The notes: generated from the sequence alone by a model not told the origin. Shown: positions 47,252 to 60,695, numbered from the stretch's first letter. The stretch: 64,000 bases of DNA from Cloeon dipterum (GCF_949628265.1 NC_088790.1:24308545-24372544); one strand, 5' to 3'. Translations and numbers: made by a program.

Positions 47252-50200
47252 AAAATTGAAATTTAATTTAAACTCTATTAGTAAATTGACTGCTCCTAGT
47301 TTTTTCTTCTTCGGGGTTGACTTCTCGTAACCAAAAATTTAATTACTACTATTTTTAAAAGTAAATTCTAGTTTCCACGCTTTTCTGAATAGTTTTCCTG
47401 CTGGTAAGAAAATTTATCACTCAGAGTAAGCAATCTTTATCTGTTTGAGAATAATTTTTTTTTTAGTTTTGGAAGCAACCCGGCCTTCACCCTTCTTCCA
47501 CACAGGAAGCTCAACGTAGTTTTCAATTCCTCGCCTCACTTATCCGCCTACTGTTTGCCTCATTTCACGTCCGCACAGCAGGTAGTCGTTATCAGCATGT
47601 TTTAAATTATTTATTCATGATTTCTGGCTCCTGGCAGCAGCGTGCCAGCGATTTTAATAAATCATTTGGCCAATTGACTTCACAAAATTATGAGGGTCAT
47701 GGAATCTCACATTGAATTTGAATAAAAATATGATGAAAATGTGTACAATTTGGAGAGAAATTTTTATTTGTGAAATTTTCGAAGCACACACTGCAAATTT
47801 TTTATATTTTTGCCTGACTCTCAATTAATCAAAGCGAAAATCAATTTTTCTAAATTTAGGCGTCAAATTCAAATAATCAGATTTTTATTTTTAACAGTTT
47901 AAATTACAATTTTGCTCTGTAAGGATGAGTTAAAAGAACATTTAATTGATTTAAAGACGAAATTGCTATAAAAATATTCTTAGGAAAGAATCAGATAAGT
48001 GTAAATATCGATTAAAATTTGTAAACTAGGACAAAAACTTATAAAGTTTGTAGCCTGTGTACAAATGTGATTTTATTTTTATAAATAATATTATAGTAAA
48101 GTACCTGAATTAAGCTCAAAAGTGAAAATATTAAATTTAAAAGTAATTTAAAGTCCTTTTGAAAATATTGAATGAGAAAATGCTCGTGTCTTACGTTCTC
48201 TTGACCTTGCATCGTGCACATCCGTATATATTAATTGCACTCGCGCGTATCCTGAACACGTCCATCAAAGACAGGAGCGGAAATTCATATCATAAATCCA
48301 TAAAACGCGGGAAGATGCCTTTCAACGCAAACGCACCTGCCGCATCAAAGGAGAAAAAAATATAATCGAAGCCTGTTGATGGATGGCGAGCAGAAATTGC
48401 GTATCAGAGGCAAAAGAGAGTGAGAGAGATGGATGATAAAAATCCATTTGGGCTTTGGGGCCGGCGGAGAGATTGCGTGTGCGTCTCATTACGCTGCGCG
48501 ACAATAGATAAAGGGCAATGCGGCCGCCTTTGAAGCGGTGGAAACAAGTTCTCATCACTTGCGCGCGCGATAAAATATATATTTGTCAAGCAGCGCAAGG
48601 CCTCGAAATTGTGTGTGCCACACTGAATGAATCTCTGTTGTACGTAGGCAGGCAGGCAGGCCGGCCGGGCACACGAGCGACACACACAGAGAGATAAAAG
48701 AGGGAAGAAATGAGATGCGGAAAACGCGCCTGCCTGCCTGCCGGCTTTTGAACAGCCACCAGACATTTGCATAAAGCACGCATATGTATGCAAAGTGTAT
48801 TAAAATACGCGAGTGAGTGAGTGAGTGAGTGTGGATGTGCCGGCCTCTATTATTTCATCTTCGGAACGCCGGAAAGCAGGCCTTTAATAACGATTTGCTC
48901 CGCTTGCTTTTAATCACACCCTTCGAGTCCATCGATATTCGCGTTAGGAATCGACGCCTCCCGCGGGCCCACGCCACCTCTCTATTTGCATACTCTGAAT
49001 TATGCATTTTTTCATAAATTTTTCTCAATTTGAATAAATCTGCCATTGGAGGAAAACTTCTTCTGCGACGCTTATTTAATAGTGTTTGTGGAAAATAAAC
49101 AAATAGCTCGCCACATTTTGTAAGTTAAAAAAATAAAACAATTTTACGTAGTTAAAATTGGGTCCGGCGGGAAATTATTCAATGACCTAGTACTCTAGTG
49201 ACCTTCCCTTCGTTTTTAAAATTTATGTCAAAATTTATTTTATAATCTACGCTGGGAATTTTAGATGGTGATCGATCGTGCCTATTTTTCTGATCTTCCA
49301 AGAATTATGGGACTATTTTAACCGTACTCTGTATCTGCGAGCAAATACAGTAAATAAACGTCAACATTTAAAATTGATGGCTTCAAGTCAGGAGAAATTC
49401 ATTTTATTAAATACGAAAATATCAGCAGGTTGATTGATTATTTTGCTACGGAGAGTTTGTTTTATTTAAACTTTATTGTTGACATAATTTTTCAAATTTT
49501 TGTTTTATTTTTTTCACAAATACTTACATTAAAACTAACTTAAATCTAAATTGGTTAGATCAAAATTTAAAAAAATTATCTGGTAAATTTAAATTCCCAA
49601 TTATTATTAAATATTCAAAGTAGGTTAAAGGATTTTTAAGAACTTTGCAGTACGTGCAGATCTACCACTTAAACGAATTTTCAAGGATACGTTTTTGCAT
49701 TGGCAAGGGAGAAAGGTTTTATTTTTTTTGTCCTCTTAAGACTTGAAAAAAATTTACATAAAATTCGTCAACTGTTGATATCAGGGAAAATAAAATAGTT
49801 CCGAGCGTCGGAGAAATAAAAATGGAAACCTCTTTCTCTCTCGGCTCGCGTGTTCAAACGCTTTTTTTATTTTCATTGTGTGGCGGTGGCGAAACCTTAC
49901 AATCCATTCGGCACACAATAAACAGGCGCAGGGACGGCGTAGCGTGTGTCATGAGTCATATAGGTGTGCGAAAATCAAGCGCCGATTGAAGGCCAGTGAG
50001 GATCAAGTTCATTCAATGCGCGCGGCCGGGGCTCTTCCTTGTTTTCATTAGGCGGCCGGCGCGAGAGATAATTCGCGGGCGCTGCCATAAAAGGAGTTCC
50101 TTCAGAAACGCTTCACGACAATCACTCTCACTATATTTATAATCCGTATATAGGGCTGGGATTTTTAGTCAGTTTTATGTTATGACCAAAAATTGTGTAT

Positions 50201-50529
50201 CAGTGAATTACCTATTTTTTTTTGTCTTCAAACAAAACAAAATTGGCATGTGTTATGAAGCAAAATTTACTAGAAGACTGCGTGATTAACAGTTTTCGCC
50301 GAAATTTTTATTATTACGGTTCTACGGGACAATTTTGGACTACTTTGAGGCCCCAGTATCTCATCTTCTGGTGTTGCGATCAAATAAATAAGGTGTGCTT
50401 TCGATTTATCTCGCCGAACCCTAGCGAACTAAGACCAAATATAATGTCCTAGTTAAAGGTCAAAGGTCACAATTGCTAATTTTAATTTTTAAATAGAAAG
50501 CTCTGGATTTTGAAAATGTGCTTAACACT
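47252..50529. other. Non-coding DNA with GC-richer islands (48200-49000, 49800-50110)
   Basis: It contains a (GAGT)5 tract at 48811-48830 and a CAGGCAGG run near 48650. Open frames on both strands of the islands overlap and lack splice support. Confidence 0.3.
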
Positions 50530-50840
50530 TGTCCCATTACATGAGTGAACTTGTGTGAAAATTTCAGAGTGATGCTGTTTCTTGTTAACAATTGTATTTT
50601 TTTTTTAGAAAATTGTTATCTCCAAATCTTGGGTTCTAATCTTCAGAATTTCAAAAACTGCACACCATGAGACTCGTCTCGATCTCTCCTGGCCAGCTAA
50701 AAGGTTTAGGGGATGCTTATAAACCCTCACCCCTTTGAACACCTCTGGCAATTATAATACTAAAAATGTACAATTTAGCATGATTCCTCCTCTGGGCTTT
50801 AAAACTCGTTAAAAATTCCTAAATTCACTCTAAATGACCA
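50530..50840 (+). repeat. Single-arm copy of the 21690 foldback family
   Basis: CCAAATCTTGGGTTCTAATC, TTCAAAAACTGCACACC, TGGCCAGCTAAAAGGTTTAG and CTCACCCCTTTGAAC follow the order seen at 21770-21880. Confidence 0.55.
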
Positions 50841-51489
50841 CCACCCAAAAAAATAGTTAAAGCGAATTAAAGGGTTTCCTATTTTACTTGAAAAAATTGA
50901 AATATTTAAGGAAACCCATAGTCAAACTTAAGTATTTTGATTTAACTCTGCACAAACCTAAAAATGATAGAGCTCAACGAGCTCCATTGCTGGTTTCTTA
51001 AAATCATCAAGTTAAATTTAACTTCAAATTATTGTATTGTATAAAACATGACTATGTTATCCTCTTACCGGCAAATTAACCGATGTGATCGTGGAAATGG
51101 CAGACAAAAAAAACAGAGAAGACCGTAAATTTGGAATAAAATATCAATCAATTCGCGTGCAATTCTAGAAATGTTTATAAGTGGTTTAAAGTCTTTTATT
51201 TTTTTACTTTTCTAATGTTTAGAATTTACAGTAATTAAAATTAGTCAAATAATTAAATGTTTTTTGGAAAAAACTGCTGCACCAAAAATGAGCGATTTTG
51301 AGTGATTTAATAAAAATTTTGAAATTAATTCGGGGATGAATGATTTAGAGGGTTTTAAGTGTGATTCATTCCATGCCTAAATAAAAATTCGACGCGCAGA
51401 AATTTGACGCGCAGAAAGAAATACTTAACAATTGACTTAAAATCCCAACCCCAATAATCCGCTCAGGCTCAATTTTCTTCCGCCACCTT

Positions 51490-51545
<56 letters not shown>

Positions 51546-52240
51546 ATCAAAACTATCGAGAAACTTCTCATTTCCTCTCTCGTGCGAGTTGCCTTGCCCG
51601 GCACGCAGGTCGCCGCCGCGTTTATTTGTGTTGGCAATTATCCGGCTGCTCCGAGTGCCACAAATCCCGCGGTCAGCACTGATATATTTTTCTCACTTCT
51701 TATTGCGCAGAGTGTAACGGCAAGACGCCCCCGCAGTTACCGTTCCTCCTCGTAGTGGATAATGGGCAAAGTTATCTATGGCGTCGTGCCGATATTCAAT
51801 TTTAATAAACTTTATGTACACCACAACGCGTGACTTATGTATTTCCCATAAAAGCCAGGCTCTTATTTACAATGAGCAGAATAATACATATAATTATGAT
51901 TTATTCGAGTCAGTTGAATAAGGCAGGAATTTTCTCATTTTCATCTCGGTTTTTAATGATAATGAATTATTGATGAGGGAAAAGATATTCCACATGGCTA
52001 GACGTAACGATGCGATTATTATGTTGATTCTATTCCTACTACCTCTAGTTTCGGTATCCGATTTGAATAAAGCAATCTATACGACTGTTTGTTTTTCTCA
52101 CAAAAGGCAAGTGTTTTTTTATTGGGGAAAATTGATAAAAAAAAACTTTAGACAACACAAACAAAATTTTCAATAAACCGCTTCTTCCTAGAGTCAAGAA
52201 CAATGCAAAATGTTGTTAATTGTTGTCCTGTAACGGCAAA
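50841..52240. other. Non-coding DNA with a (CT)n microsatellite
   Basis: A CT dinucleotide tract of about 24 units spans 51493-51540. 51590-51840 is GC-richer. No exon recognised. Confidence 0.4.
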
Positions 52241-52566
52241 TTAAAGAGGAAAATTCTGGAAAATGCATGAACTTATCTCTTAGGATTCAATTACAGCCAA
52301 AATTGACCATTTTTGAGAACAGTGGCTGCAAAGTTGGCATGCTTTTCAAATGGTGAGAACTGTCTCCTTACTTGAAGTCTGATTTTATTTCAAAACAAAG
52401 AGTTTCCCTAAAAGGTTCCATACGCTGTTGGACAGATCTCGACCAGAGGAATCGAGATCTGCCAAGAAAATGAGGTCAAGCGCGGTAATTATTTTTTAGC
52501 AAGTTCCTTTTTTACTATTGCAAATTGTAGAACAAATTGTCTATCGATCTTAATTGTTTGAACATT
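52241..52566 (-). repeat. R1 copy 5, reversed
   Basis: Read on the minus strand it gives GTAGAACAAATTG reversed order blocks of R1: TTTGCAATAGTAAAAAAGGA, GCGCTTGACCTCATTTTCTT, GGGAAACTCTTTGTTTTGAA and AAGTAAGGAGACAGTTC. It keeps the uninterrupted GCGCTTGAC site hit by the MITE in copy 2. Confidence 0.75.
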
Positions 52567-52649
52567 TTTATAGAGTCTGCAAAAGAGTAGACCAACATAA
52601 CCAGGAAACCAAATTTAAAAAGCTTATCGTAAACTTTGCTCTATTAAAG

Positions 52650-53702
52650 AATTTAGGGATGCCAGCTATTGTACCTCCAATAGCAGAGGAAAACACAAGA
52701 TTCTAATCCAGATTAATCCTAATTAATAGAAGATGGGTTCGGTGCAGACCTCGGTTCCGTGGAAATAACAAATATGCTCACTTTGAAAAGGCAAAAAAAA
52801 TGAATAATATTGGCGAATACTTTGGATAAAAAGAAAATATATTCGTCGGATTTATTACACAAATTACGAAACCTATGGTGATGTGCGTAGCGATAATGTG
52901 TAGCGACAAATATATAAAAAAATAGGAAAGGGTTAGTAAAGGGGTAACAAGTTTAGATATTGAAATAATTGCGCTTATCAAAAAAATTCTACTCAACAAT
53001 TCTTCTATCGGTAGGGTCTCTAATCACAAGTCTATCTTGTCGTCGTTCTTCTCACGGCTCAAAGGGTATGGTCAGTTTGGCGCATGCAGAGTGGAATTGG
53101 GTTGGTCGTTCCACGCGGACACAATTGGCGATGCCCGTACCTCTCCTGTACGGTGCCCAGGAAGGCGCTGCAGGCCGTCGGTGTTAGAAATACCAAACGG
53201 CCCCGCAGGGCACCTGAGGGTAGCGAATTAAATAGTCAGATAATGGCCCGATAAATTAATGTGCACAAAAGTCACATAAATAAGGTAGAAGCCCAAATAA
53301 AAACTCACTTACGTTTGAAATTTCAAAAGGGAGTTAAGAAATCCGATCGGACAAAGATCGTTGGTTGGCAAATAGCACACCAGCTTGCGTGCTATGCCTT
53401 TTGGTGGTTTTCGGGCCTCTGACTATTAAATCACCGTGAGTGCAACGCATTGCACTCCCCTCATGCGCCTGCGAGGTATCCCAAATATCGCAATAATTGG
53501 GGTTCTCAGCATGCGGTAAATGATTTTTACATGACTTTAATTTTGTCGTTTGACTCACATAAAATTAAGATAAGCGCAATTTGAAGAAAAGGGAGATAGT
53601 AAGAGAGAAAGAAAATTACAAAAATTAAAATAAATCACTCGTCTGTTTGAATAATTTACGTGTTAATTTCGTCAAATGCCAATTAATCAATACAACGTTA
53701 TA
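52650..53702 (-). repeat. 3' LTR of the Gypsy element
   Basis: Direct copy of 54678-55730. Its outer edge is ambiguous by about five bases because AATTT is shared with the sequence next to the other LTR. Short frames inside are LTR sequence, not genes. Confidence 0.85.
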
Positions 53703-53760
53703 CCTCCCCCCGCACTTAAATTTTCCACGCAGAAAATCAAATTTTCAACTGGAAAATCAA

Positions 53761-54657
53761 TTACTGGGAAGGCATTTTCTTCAAATCTTTTGCATCAAAA
53801 TCACCAATGTTATCACCATTCTCGCCAATCAAAGTGAACATGTTTTGAGCTTTTTGATCCACAATCTCGAACGGTCCGACATACGTGGGTAGCAATTTAG
53901 CTGACATACCTTCTCCTTTTTTAGACAACACAAAATTCCTCTTCATAACGAAATCACCAACCCGAAACTCACATGGCCTACGTCTTAAATTATAATGATG
54001 CGCGTTTTTCCTATTGGCTGCTTGCATGTTTTCCTGAACTAAATTATAAATTTTGTTCAGCTTGGGAAACCGTTTTGAGTAATCTTCAATTGGATTAAGT
54101 TTTGAATCATTATCATTATCGCGCGGCGCGTCAAAATTGTATAATTTCGGCTGTCTTCCGAACGCTAAGAAAAATGGTGAATATTTAGTTGTCTCATGTA
54201 CGCTGGAGTTAATCGCATACGCAATATGTGCTAGGTGCTTGTCCCAATCTTTTTGATTCTCGGAAACGAAACTTCTCATTATGGTTTCAAAAACCCTATT
54301 AACTCGTTCTGCTGGATTTGCTTGAGGGTGATACCGCGGTGTATACTGCAACGAAATATTATATTTCTTGGCTAACTCTTTAAATTGAATACTGTGGTAA
54401 ATTTTAGCGTTATCTTGAATCATCAATTCCGGCACGCCGTACAACAGAAATGATTTTTCAAGCGCCGCACATACACTCTTTGCAGTCGCGTCGCGCAGTG
54501 GTGCCAAAATTACCATTTTTGAAAAGAAATCTTGCTGTGTCAAAACATATTTGTGGCCACTCGAGCTTCGCGGCAACTCACCGACCAAATCTGAAGAAAA
54601 AACCTGCCAGGGTCTCTCGACCTGATGAGAGGCCATAAATCTGTTTTGACACAGCAA
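53761..54657 (-). pseudogene. Integrase fragment of a Ty3/Gypsy polyprotein
   Basis: An open frame of up to 298 codons encodes the integrase core and C-terminal region. The catalytic DDE residues are visible: Asp in FSSDLVGEL, Asp in MIQDNAKIY and Glu in PAERVNR, the last two about 35 residues apart, with the YHPQANP motif. A C-terminal chromatin- or DNA-binding-like part (FRVGDFVMKRNF, KLLPTYVGPFEIV) follows. The frame starts inside the inverted duplication, so its first residues are a rearrangement product. The zinc-binding domain and all upstream polyprotein domains are missing, so it cannot work alone. Confidence 0.88.
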
Positions 54658-54677
54658 GATTTCTTTTCAAAAATGGT

Positions 54678-55730
54678 AATTTAGGGATGCCAGCTATTGT
54701 ACCTCCAATAGCAGAGGAAAACACAAGATTCTAATCCAGATTAATCCTAATTAATAGAAGATGGGTTCGGTGCAGACCTCGGTTCCGTGGAAATAACAAA
54801 TATGCTCACTTTGAAAAGGCAAAAAAAATGAATAATATTGGCGAATACTTTGGATAAAAAGAAAATATATTCGTCGGATTTATTACACAAATTACGAAAC
54901 CTATGGTGATGTGCGTAGCGATAATGTGTAGCGACAAATATATAAAAAAATAGGAAAGGGTTAGTAAAGGGGTAACAAGTTTAGATATTGAAATAATTGC
55001 GCTTATCAAAAAAATTCTACTCAACAATTCTTCTATCGGTAGGGTCTCTAATCACAAGTCTATCTTGTCGTCGTTCTTCTCACGGCTCAAAGGGTATGGT
55101 CAGTTTGGCGCATGCAGAGTGGAATTGGGTTGGTCGTTCCACGCGGACACAATTGGCGATGCCCGTACCTCTCCTGTACGGTGCCCAGGAAGGCGCTGCA
55201 GGCCGTCGGTGTTAGAAATACCAAACGGCCCCGCAGGGCACCTGAGGGTAGCGAATTAAATAGTCAGATAATGGCCCGATAAATTAATGTGCACAAAAGT
55301 CACATAAATAAGGTAGAAGCCCAAATAAAAACTCACTTACGTTTGAAATTTCAAAAGGGAGTTAAGAAATCCGATCGGACAAAGATCGTTGGTTGGCAAA
55401 TAGCACACCAGCTTGCGTGCTATGCCTTTTGGTGGTTTTCGGGCCTCTGACTATTAAATCACCGTGAGTGCAACGCATTGCACTCCCCTCATGCGCCTGC
55501 GAGGTATCCCAAATATCGCAATAATTGGGGTTCTCAGCATGCGGTAAATGATTTTTACATGACTTTAATTTTGTCGTTTGACTCACATAAAATTAAGATA
55601 AGCGCAATTTGAAGAAAAGGGAGATAGTAAGAGAGAAAGAAAATTACAAAAATTAAAATAAATCACTCGTCTGTTTGAATAATTTACGTGTTAATTTCGT
55701 CAAATGCCAATTAATCAATACAACGTTATA
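54678..55730 (-). repeat. 5' LTR of the Gypsy element
   Basis: Direct copy of 52650-53702. No primer binding site could be recognised just inside it, because the inverted duplication has replaced the normal leader. Confidence 0.85.
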
Positions 55731-56625
55731 AGCTATTGAAACACTTTTCAGATAAAATTTCAGAAATGGGACTAAACAGGACAAAAACTTTTATTCGTGT
55801 TTGCCAAAAATGTCAATTCAAGAAACTATTGCTAGCCTTTATATTTTGGAAGGGTTTTTTGAACCATCAATTCTATTATTTCCCGATGTAGGAAGACAGC
55901 CCCAGTAAATTTTCATAAAAAAACCAATTCCACCTCGTTCAGTTTTAATTTGGTCTACGCAGAGGGGCAAAATTTTGCTTTCGCCTCTGTCGTTTTGCTC
56001 TCTGATGAACGCAGTAAGAGGCCTAATTCATATGATAAAACTGGCCACTCGAACTGACGCCTCGAAGCCCTGTCGATCAGCCGCGCACCGCGTTAATATG
56101 TCATCTATATCGACGCGTCAAAAAGCAGCAAACACACATGGACGCAGAGCGTTTTATCAATTTAATTCCCGAGCAAACAGGCTAGCATGAAATTTGTGAT
56201 TGACAATCTGACACGGACGATTTTCACTCCCCGCGTGTACACAGCGTCTGCCTTTTGCTTTTTAACAAATACGCACGCAGTCAGGAAAAGGAGCGAGATA
56301 AAATTTCGTGGACCGGCTGAGGCTGAACTGAAGAACAATGTGTTCCTCTTGTCCAGCTTAAAAATCAAGTCGCCCTCGGGCTGCTTGTTAGCTGCTGCTG
56401 CTGCTGCTTCGAAGGGGGGAGCACTCACAACACACGCTCGCTCGCTCGCTCGGTCTGGGAGCAGCGGGCACGGAGGGGGCGTCGCGGCGACTGGTGGAAA
56501 TTTTGCTCCTCATCTTTCTCTCTCTCTCTCTCGAGTTGGGGCTTCAGTCTCGCTGCAGCCAGCCTGGCCTGCGAGCGTGCGTCCGCAGCCTCCGATGGCT
56601 TTTTGATGTTTTGTTTTTGAGAGAG
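55731..56625. other. Non-coding DNA rising in GC toward a promoter
   Basis: The first 200 bases are AT-rich; 55960-56625 is GC-richer with GCT and CT runs. It probably belongs to the upstream control region of the exon at 56702. Confidence 0.35.
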
Positions 56626-56701
56626 TCAGTGTGCAGTCGCAGCTGGGCTTGTTTGTTTTGCCTGACGCCGGCCCACCGACTTGTCAGCCCCTCACGCAGC
56701 C
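56626..56701 (+). promoter_or_regulatory. Putative initiator and 5' UTR
   Basis: TCAGTG at 56626 fits the arthropod initiator. No TATA box is seen upstream. The leader is short and GC-rich and runs into the ATG at 56702. Confidence 0.35.
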
Positions 56702-56722
56702 ATGGACTTCGTGATCACCAAG
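56702..56722 (+). CDS. Possible alternative first coding exon (7 codons, phase 0 donor)
   Basis: GCAGCCATGG is an ideal start context. It is followed by MDFVITK and a donor (CCAAG then GTACAC) in phase 0, the same phase and the same final Lys codon (AAG) as the exon at 23637. It may be a second first exon of the same long gene. The evidence is start context, donor and promoter-like surroundings only; no family is recognisable from seven residues. Confidence 0.4.
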
Positions 56723-59700
56723 GTACACAGTCAAATTTCTAAATTCACTCCGAAAAATATTGGTTTTTTAATTTAGACAGGAAGAGAATCTTTATTTCTA
56801 CAGGAAAATAACTAATTTTAAAATTTGGCTTTCAAATCAGCATTTAAAAATTAATTTTTTATTTTTAAATTTGATCTTTCCAGCATGAAATTTTTGCCTT
56901 CAATACTCTACATATTGTGGAACAATAATTCATCTATAAAAATGCCAAAAATCAAGTGAGGGGAAGGTCACAGGTTAATGTCAGATTTTAAATAATTGCT
57001 CTAAAAATTAAACGGCTTGTTCGTGCTTTGCCTTTGCTTTCAATTCGTCTCGTCGCGATAATTCCAGCCATGTGAGTTCTTCTAGGTAAATTTTCTTATT
57101 TATTAAATAAATTGTTGAGACATCGCACACCGCTTGATGCTTGATTTATGAGCCGTTTTTTTCGGGAAATGGAACGGCACTCGAGGCAAATTTGGGCTTT
57201 TTTTAATATTTTTGTGAAGTAATTTCCAAAACTTACAAAATCAAATATTTCCCATAATATCAGGATTGGAAAACCCCCGCATTTTTAAAAACAACTTACA
57301 TTTTTTAAAAATACCTTTTTTTAAAAATGCAGTGCAATGGTAAAAAGCATTTTCCAATTTTCAGTCAATTTTTGCACCTCGGTTTTCAATAATTTTCTAA
57401 TTATTAGCTCATGACCTCGACTAGAAAATTGTCAGAGATACAATTTTGGAGAAATTGAGGCAGCAAATATCAATTTAAAAGAAAAATCTGCACAGTAGAG
57501 AAAATTCTGACCGCTCCGACCGCAAATTTTAGATTTTTTCTGGGGAAATATAGGATAAATTAATTTCTTGCGCCAAAAATTGGTAAATATTTTAAGTGGT
57601 AAAAACCAGTGGTAAGCTAAAATGCAACCCTGCAAATTATTGAAAAATTAAACCAAATTTTCTCATCTTTTTTATTTTGCTTCCATTTATTGCATTTGCG
57701 AATGACCAGAGAAAATTCCTTATTTTTTACAAAAAAAAAATCCTGAATTTCAATGAGAAGAGAAGAGAGCAAATTTGGAATAAATTACTCTGGGAATTGT
57801 TTTTAGCTCTCTCCCAGTTTTTATGATTTTTCTATCCAGATTGAATAATTTGAAGTCAATTAAGCCTTTGTTTTGACTGCGTTTAACCTTAAAGATAATA
57901 AAATTTATGATCATTATGTCTGCTGGCGCGCTAGTTAATGTTCAGAACAAATAACAAACTCGAAAATGACGCATTTGGCCGCCTCTCTCTCAGGAGATCT
58001 TTTGATTCTGGGTCTCATTTGCCTAACGCATGCAAATTGGCGGCACGACCCTTGTCTTGTGTTGCAACTTTCGCCCCTTTTCTCATCACGAAGGCGGCGG
58101 CAGCTTCCCTTTCTTTGCTCTGAGCAAATAATCAATCGAACGCCTCTCGCACAGCTTAATTATCGATTTTTCACGCGCTCTCCTCTCTCTCAGTCAGTGC
58201 CATTGTAATTTTTCTCGTCGCCCTTTTCTTCCATCGACACGACGGCCGTATTAAAAAGAAAAAAAAAGAAATAGGCGTGTGTGTTTCTCCTTGGAATCTT
58301 TGAGCAGCGCGGCGCGCGGCGCGAGGCCTTTTCACGCTCGACTAACACGGCCTGACTGACTGACTGGCTGGGTCTGTTTCCTCTTTTTCTCCCCCTGCAT
58401 GTCTAATTAGAGAAGAGGAATTTTTAAAATTCAAACAGCGCACATGGCCCCAGTTTGCTTACTTTTCCCTCTCGCTCGCTCTCTGGGTCCCACCTTGCCG
58501 CGCGCACCAGCCGTTTTGTACACACACAGGCAGGCAATATACATAGAGGTGGATAGTATATAAACGTGCCTGCTGCTGCCATTAAGAATTCAAAACCCAT
58601 CCGATGAAAAGGACGGACTGCTCACTGACAGCACCGGCTGCTCTGGCCGTGCGACTCACAACATACACACAGATTCATCTGGTCACTCCTTTTCTCTCTA
58701 ATTAGGCTTTTCATTTCGAGTTTGCGCCGCCTCCATTCTAGCGAGAGCAAATTTTTCGAGTACACAGCTTTTCCCAGGGTGCCTACAATTTAATTCAAAC
58801 TTTGTTCGCGTAGTGCGATTCCAGCTTCAAAGCAAGCAAAGCTAATTAATCCGCCAGCACTATTGAGGAAAATATTTTGCATTGAAAGCTTCCTTGAATA
58901 GAAAATAATTAGGTCAATTTTCAATCCTGCGAAACATCATTGCGTCCGTTTTGTCAATGCATAAAATATAGAGTTTGAAGATGTGAGTCATGCCCATTCC
59001 TATTTTTTATGGCTGCAAAGCATGATTTTCAAATGGCGAAAATTGTCTCCCTACTCATCCCTACTTGAAATGTTATTTTATTTCGTAAATAATTATCCCC
59101 GATAAATGTCATACGCAATTAAATAAATCAAGAGCCATTAGAAAATGGCCAAACATTAAAAATGACGAGGGAAAATTGGCAATTTACAATTTTTGAAACA
59201 ATTAAATCAATCAACAGCTGACTTACAAAGAGAGCACACCTGTTTATCCTAAAATTATTTCGTAGTTCGCGATTTTTAGATATGATCTCAAATTTTGGAG
59301 TCTTTCTGCAGCTGTAAAAGCGTTTAATCTAGATTGACAACATTTTGTCCGATTTATAAATAAAATCGAATAAATCGGATTACGAGGTAAAGGCTTTATA
59401 ATTCGGTGGCTGTGTGCGTCAGAGCACAGAAATCTGATGAAATTGGCTGTTTTTTTTAATCTGGAAAAATTTCTACTTCTCAATTTCCGCGAAGACCAAA
59501 TTTAAAAAAAATGATTCATATAGCAACATAAAAAAATGAAAAAGCCAAAATAAAACCTTATTTTCAGAAAACTATCTTGTAAAAATTAAAACTCAGCTGC
59601 AAGATGCTAAATTTCCGCACGCAATTTTCCCAAAGTATGAAAACCGTTGAGCAGATTCCAAAAATTAAATGTTTTTAAGATCGAAACCACTGCTTATTCA

Positions 59701-60695
59701 AATTAATACGGCAGTTTGAAATTACGGAGTCTATTTACATAGAAATTGCTATCTTTTATCAAAACCCTATTGAGTGGTAGCGAAAAAAACGTCCTGATAA
59801 AAGTCAAAAATTAAATTAATTGATCGGATTTCAAACGCTTTGATAAATATTCACCATCAAAGTCGATTTAAATTGCCACCAAACGTGAGTGGAATTAATT
59901 TAATTGCAGGTCGCATTCCTTTCTGTGTTAATTTATTTAGATTGTGTCTGGCATCAAGATTAAGCGGCGAGATTTGGCGCCGTGTTTCAACTCCTTCCCA
60001 CACAATAAAAATAGCATTATTAGGGAAAGTCTGCTGGGCGAGCCCCGAGTATTTTTACTCGCGCGCCCACGACGGCTCCGCGGCAGACATAATTAGACTC
60101 GTTTTTTACATTACAAATAATCTGATAGATATCTAATCAAGAAACACGACGAGATTCGGCTTTCCAGTGATTGCGTCTCAAGTGCTGATGGCGCTTTTTA
60201 ATTTGCCGCCTTTCAAGTACTCTTCTTCCTAATGCGTGCTCGGCTATATCAGCTGATTGTGCCTTGTTTAGACTTGTAAATTTTGTACCAACGTGATCTA
60301 CATCTCATTGAATCTCAAAAGCGGCAGAGATACGACGGCTTTTAAGATGACACTTTGCTCGGATTTCAGACCATCAGGGTGTGGGATCTATACAAAGAGG
60401 TTGGCAGCAGGTGTGATTCAATTTAACCGCTCTCTAAATCTCTTCTCCCGCAACTGCAAAAGAATCATTTCGTCAGGAAATCGCCTATCAAATGACACGG
60501 AAATAATGCTAAATGCCACCTTTGAAGTAGCAATGTGATTTTCGCTGTTTATTGCAAAATAAGCTTTAAATTTTTGTAATCTGCTTAACGCAACAAATCG
60601 AATGATGTGCGATTTCCACACTTCTGAAAGTCTCAGTGATTTTTCCAATATTTTCTAAAAGAGTTTTAAATTTGTATGCAAAAACTAATCAACCC
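56723..60695. other. Probable intron: AT-rich DNA with a GC-richer island (57940-58860)
   Basis: No coding exon recognised. A diverged reversed R1 fragment lies at about 59010-59085 (ATGGCTGCAAAGCATGATTT). 59990-60260 is slightly GC-richer. Confidence 0.3.

Larger units (their letters stand above)
52650..55730 (-). mobile_element. Deleted Ty3/Gypsy-type LTR retrotransposon
   Basis: Direct repeats of about 1053 bases, 52650-53702 and 54678-55730, are separated by exactly 2028 bases and look identical where compared, so the copy is young. The element is on the minus strand. A purine tract (GGGGGGAGG in minus reading) touches the inner edge of the 52650-53702 LTR, which marks it as the 3' LTR. 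The internal region is only about 975 bases, so gag, protease, reverse transcriptase and RNase H are gone. A 41-base inverted duplication lies at the inner edge of the other LTR. No matching target duplication was found at the outer ends (left flank ...ATTAAAG, right flank AGCTATTG...). Confidence 0.9.

Noticed and set aside
52778-53558. Several 64-74 codon frames, repeated at 54806-55586
   Set aside because: They lie inside the two LTR copies and are not genes.
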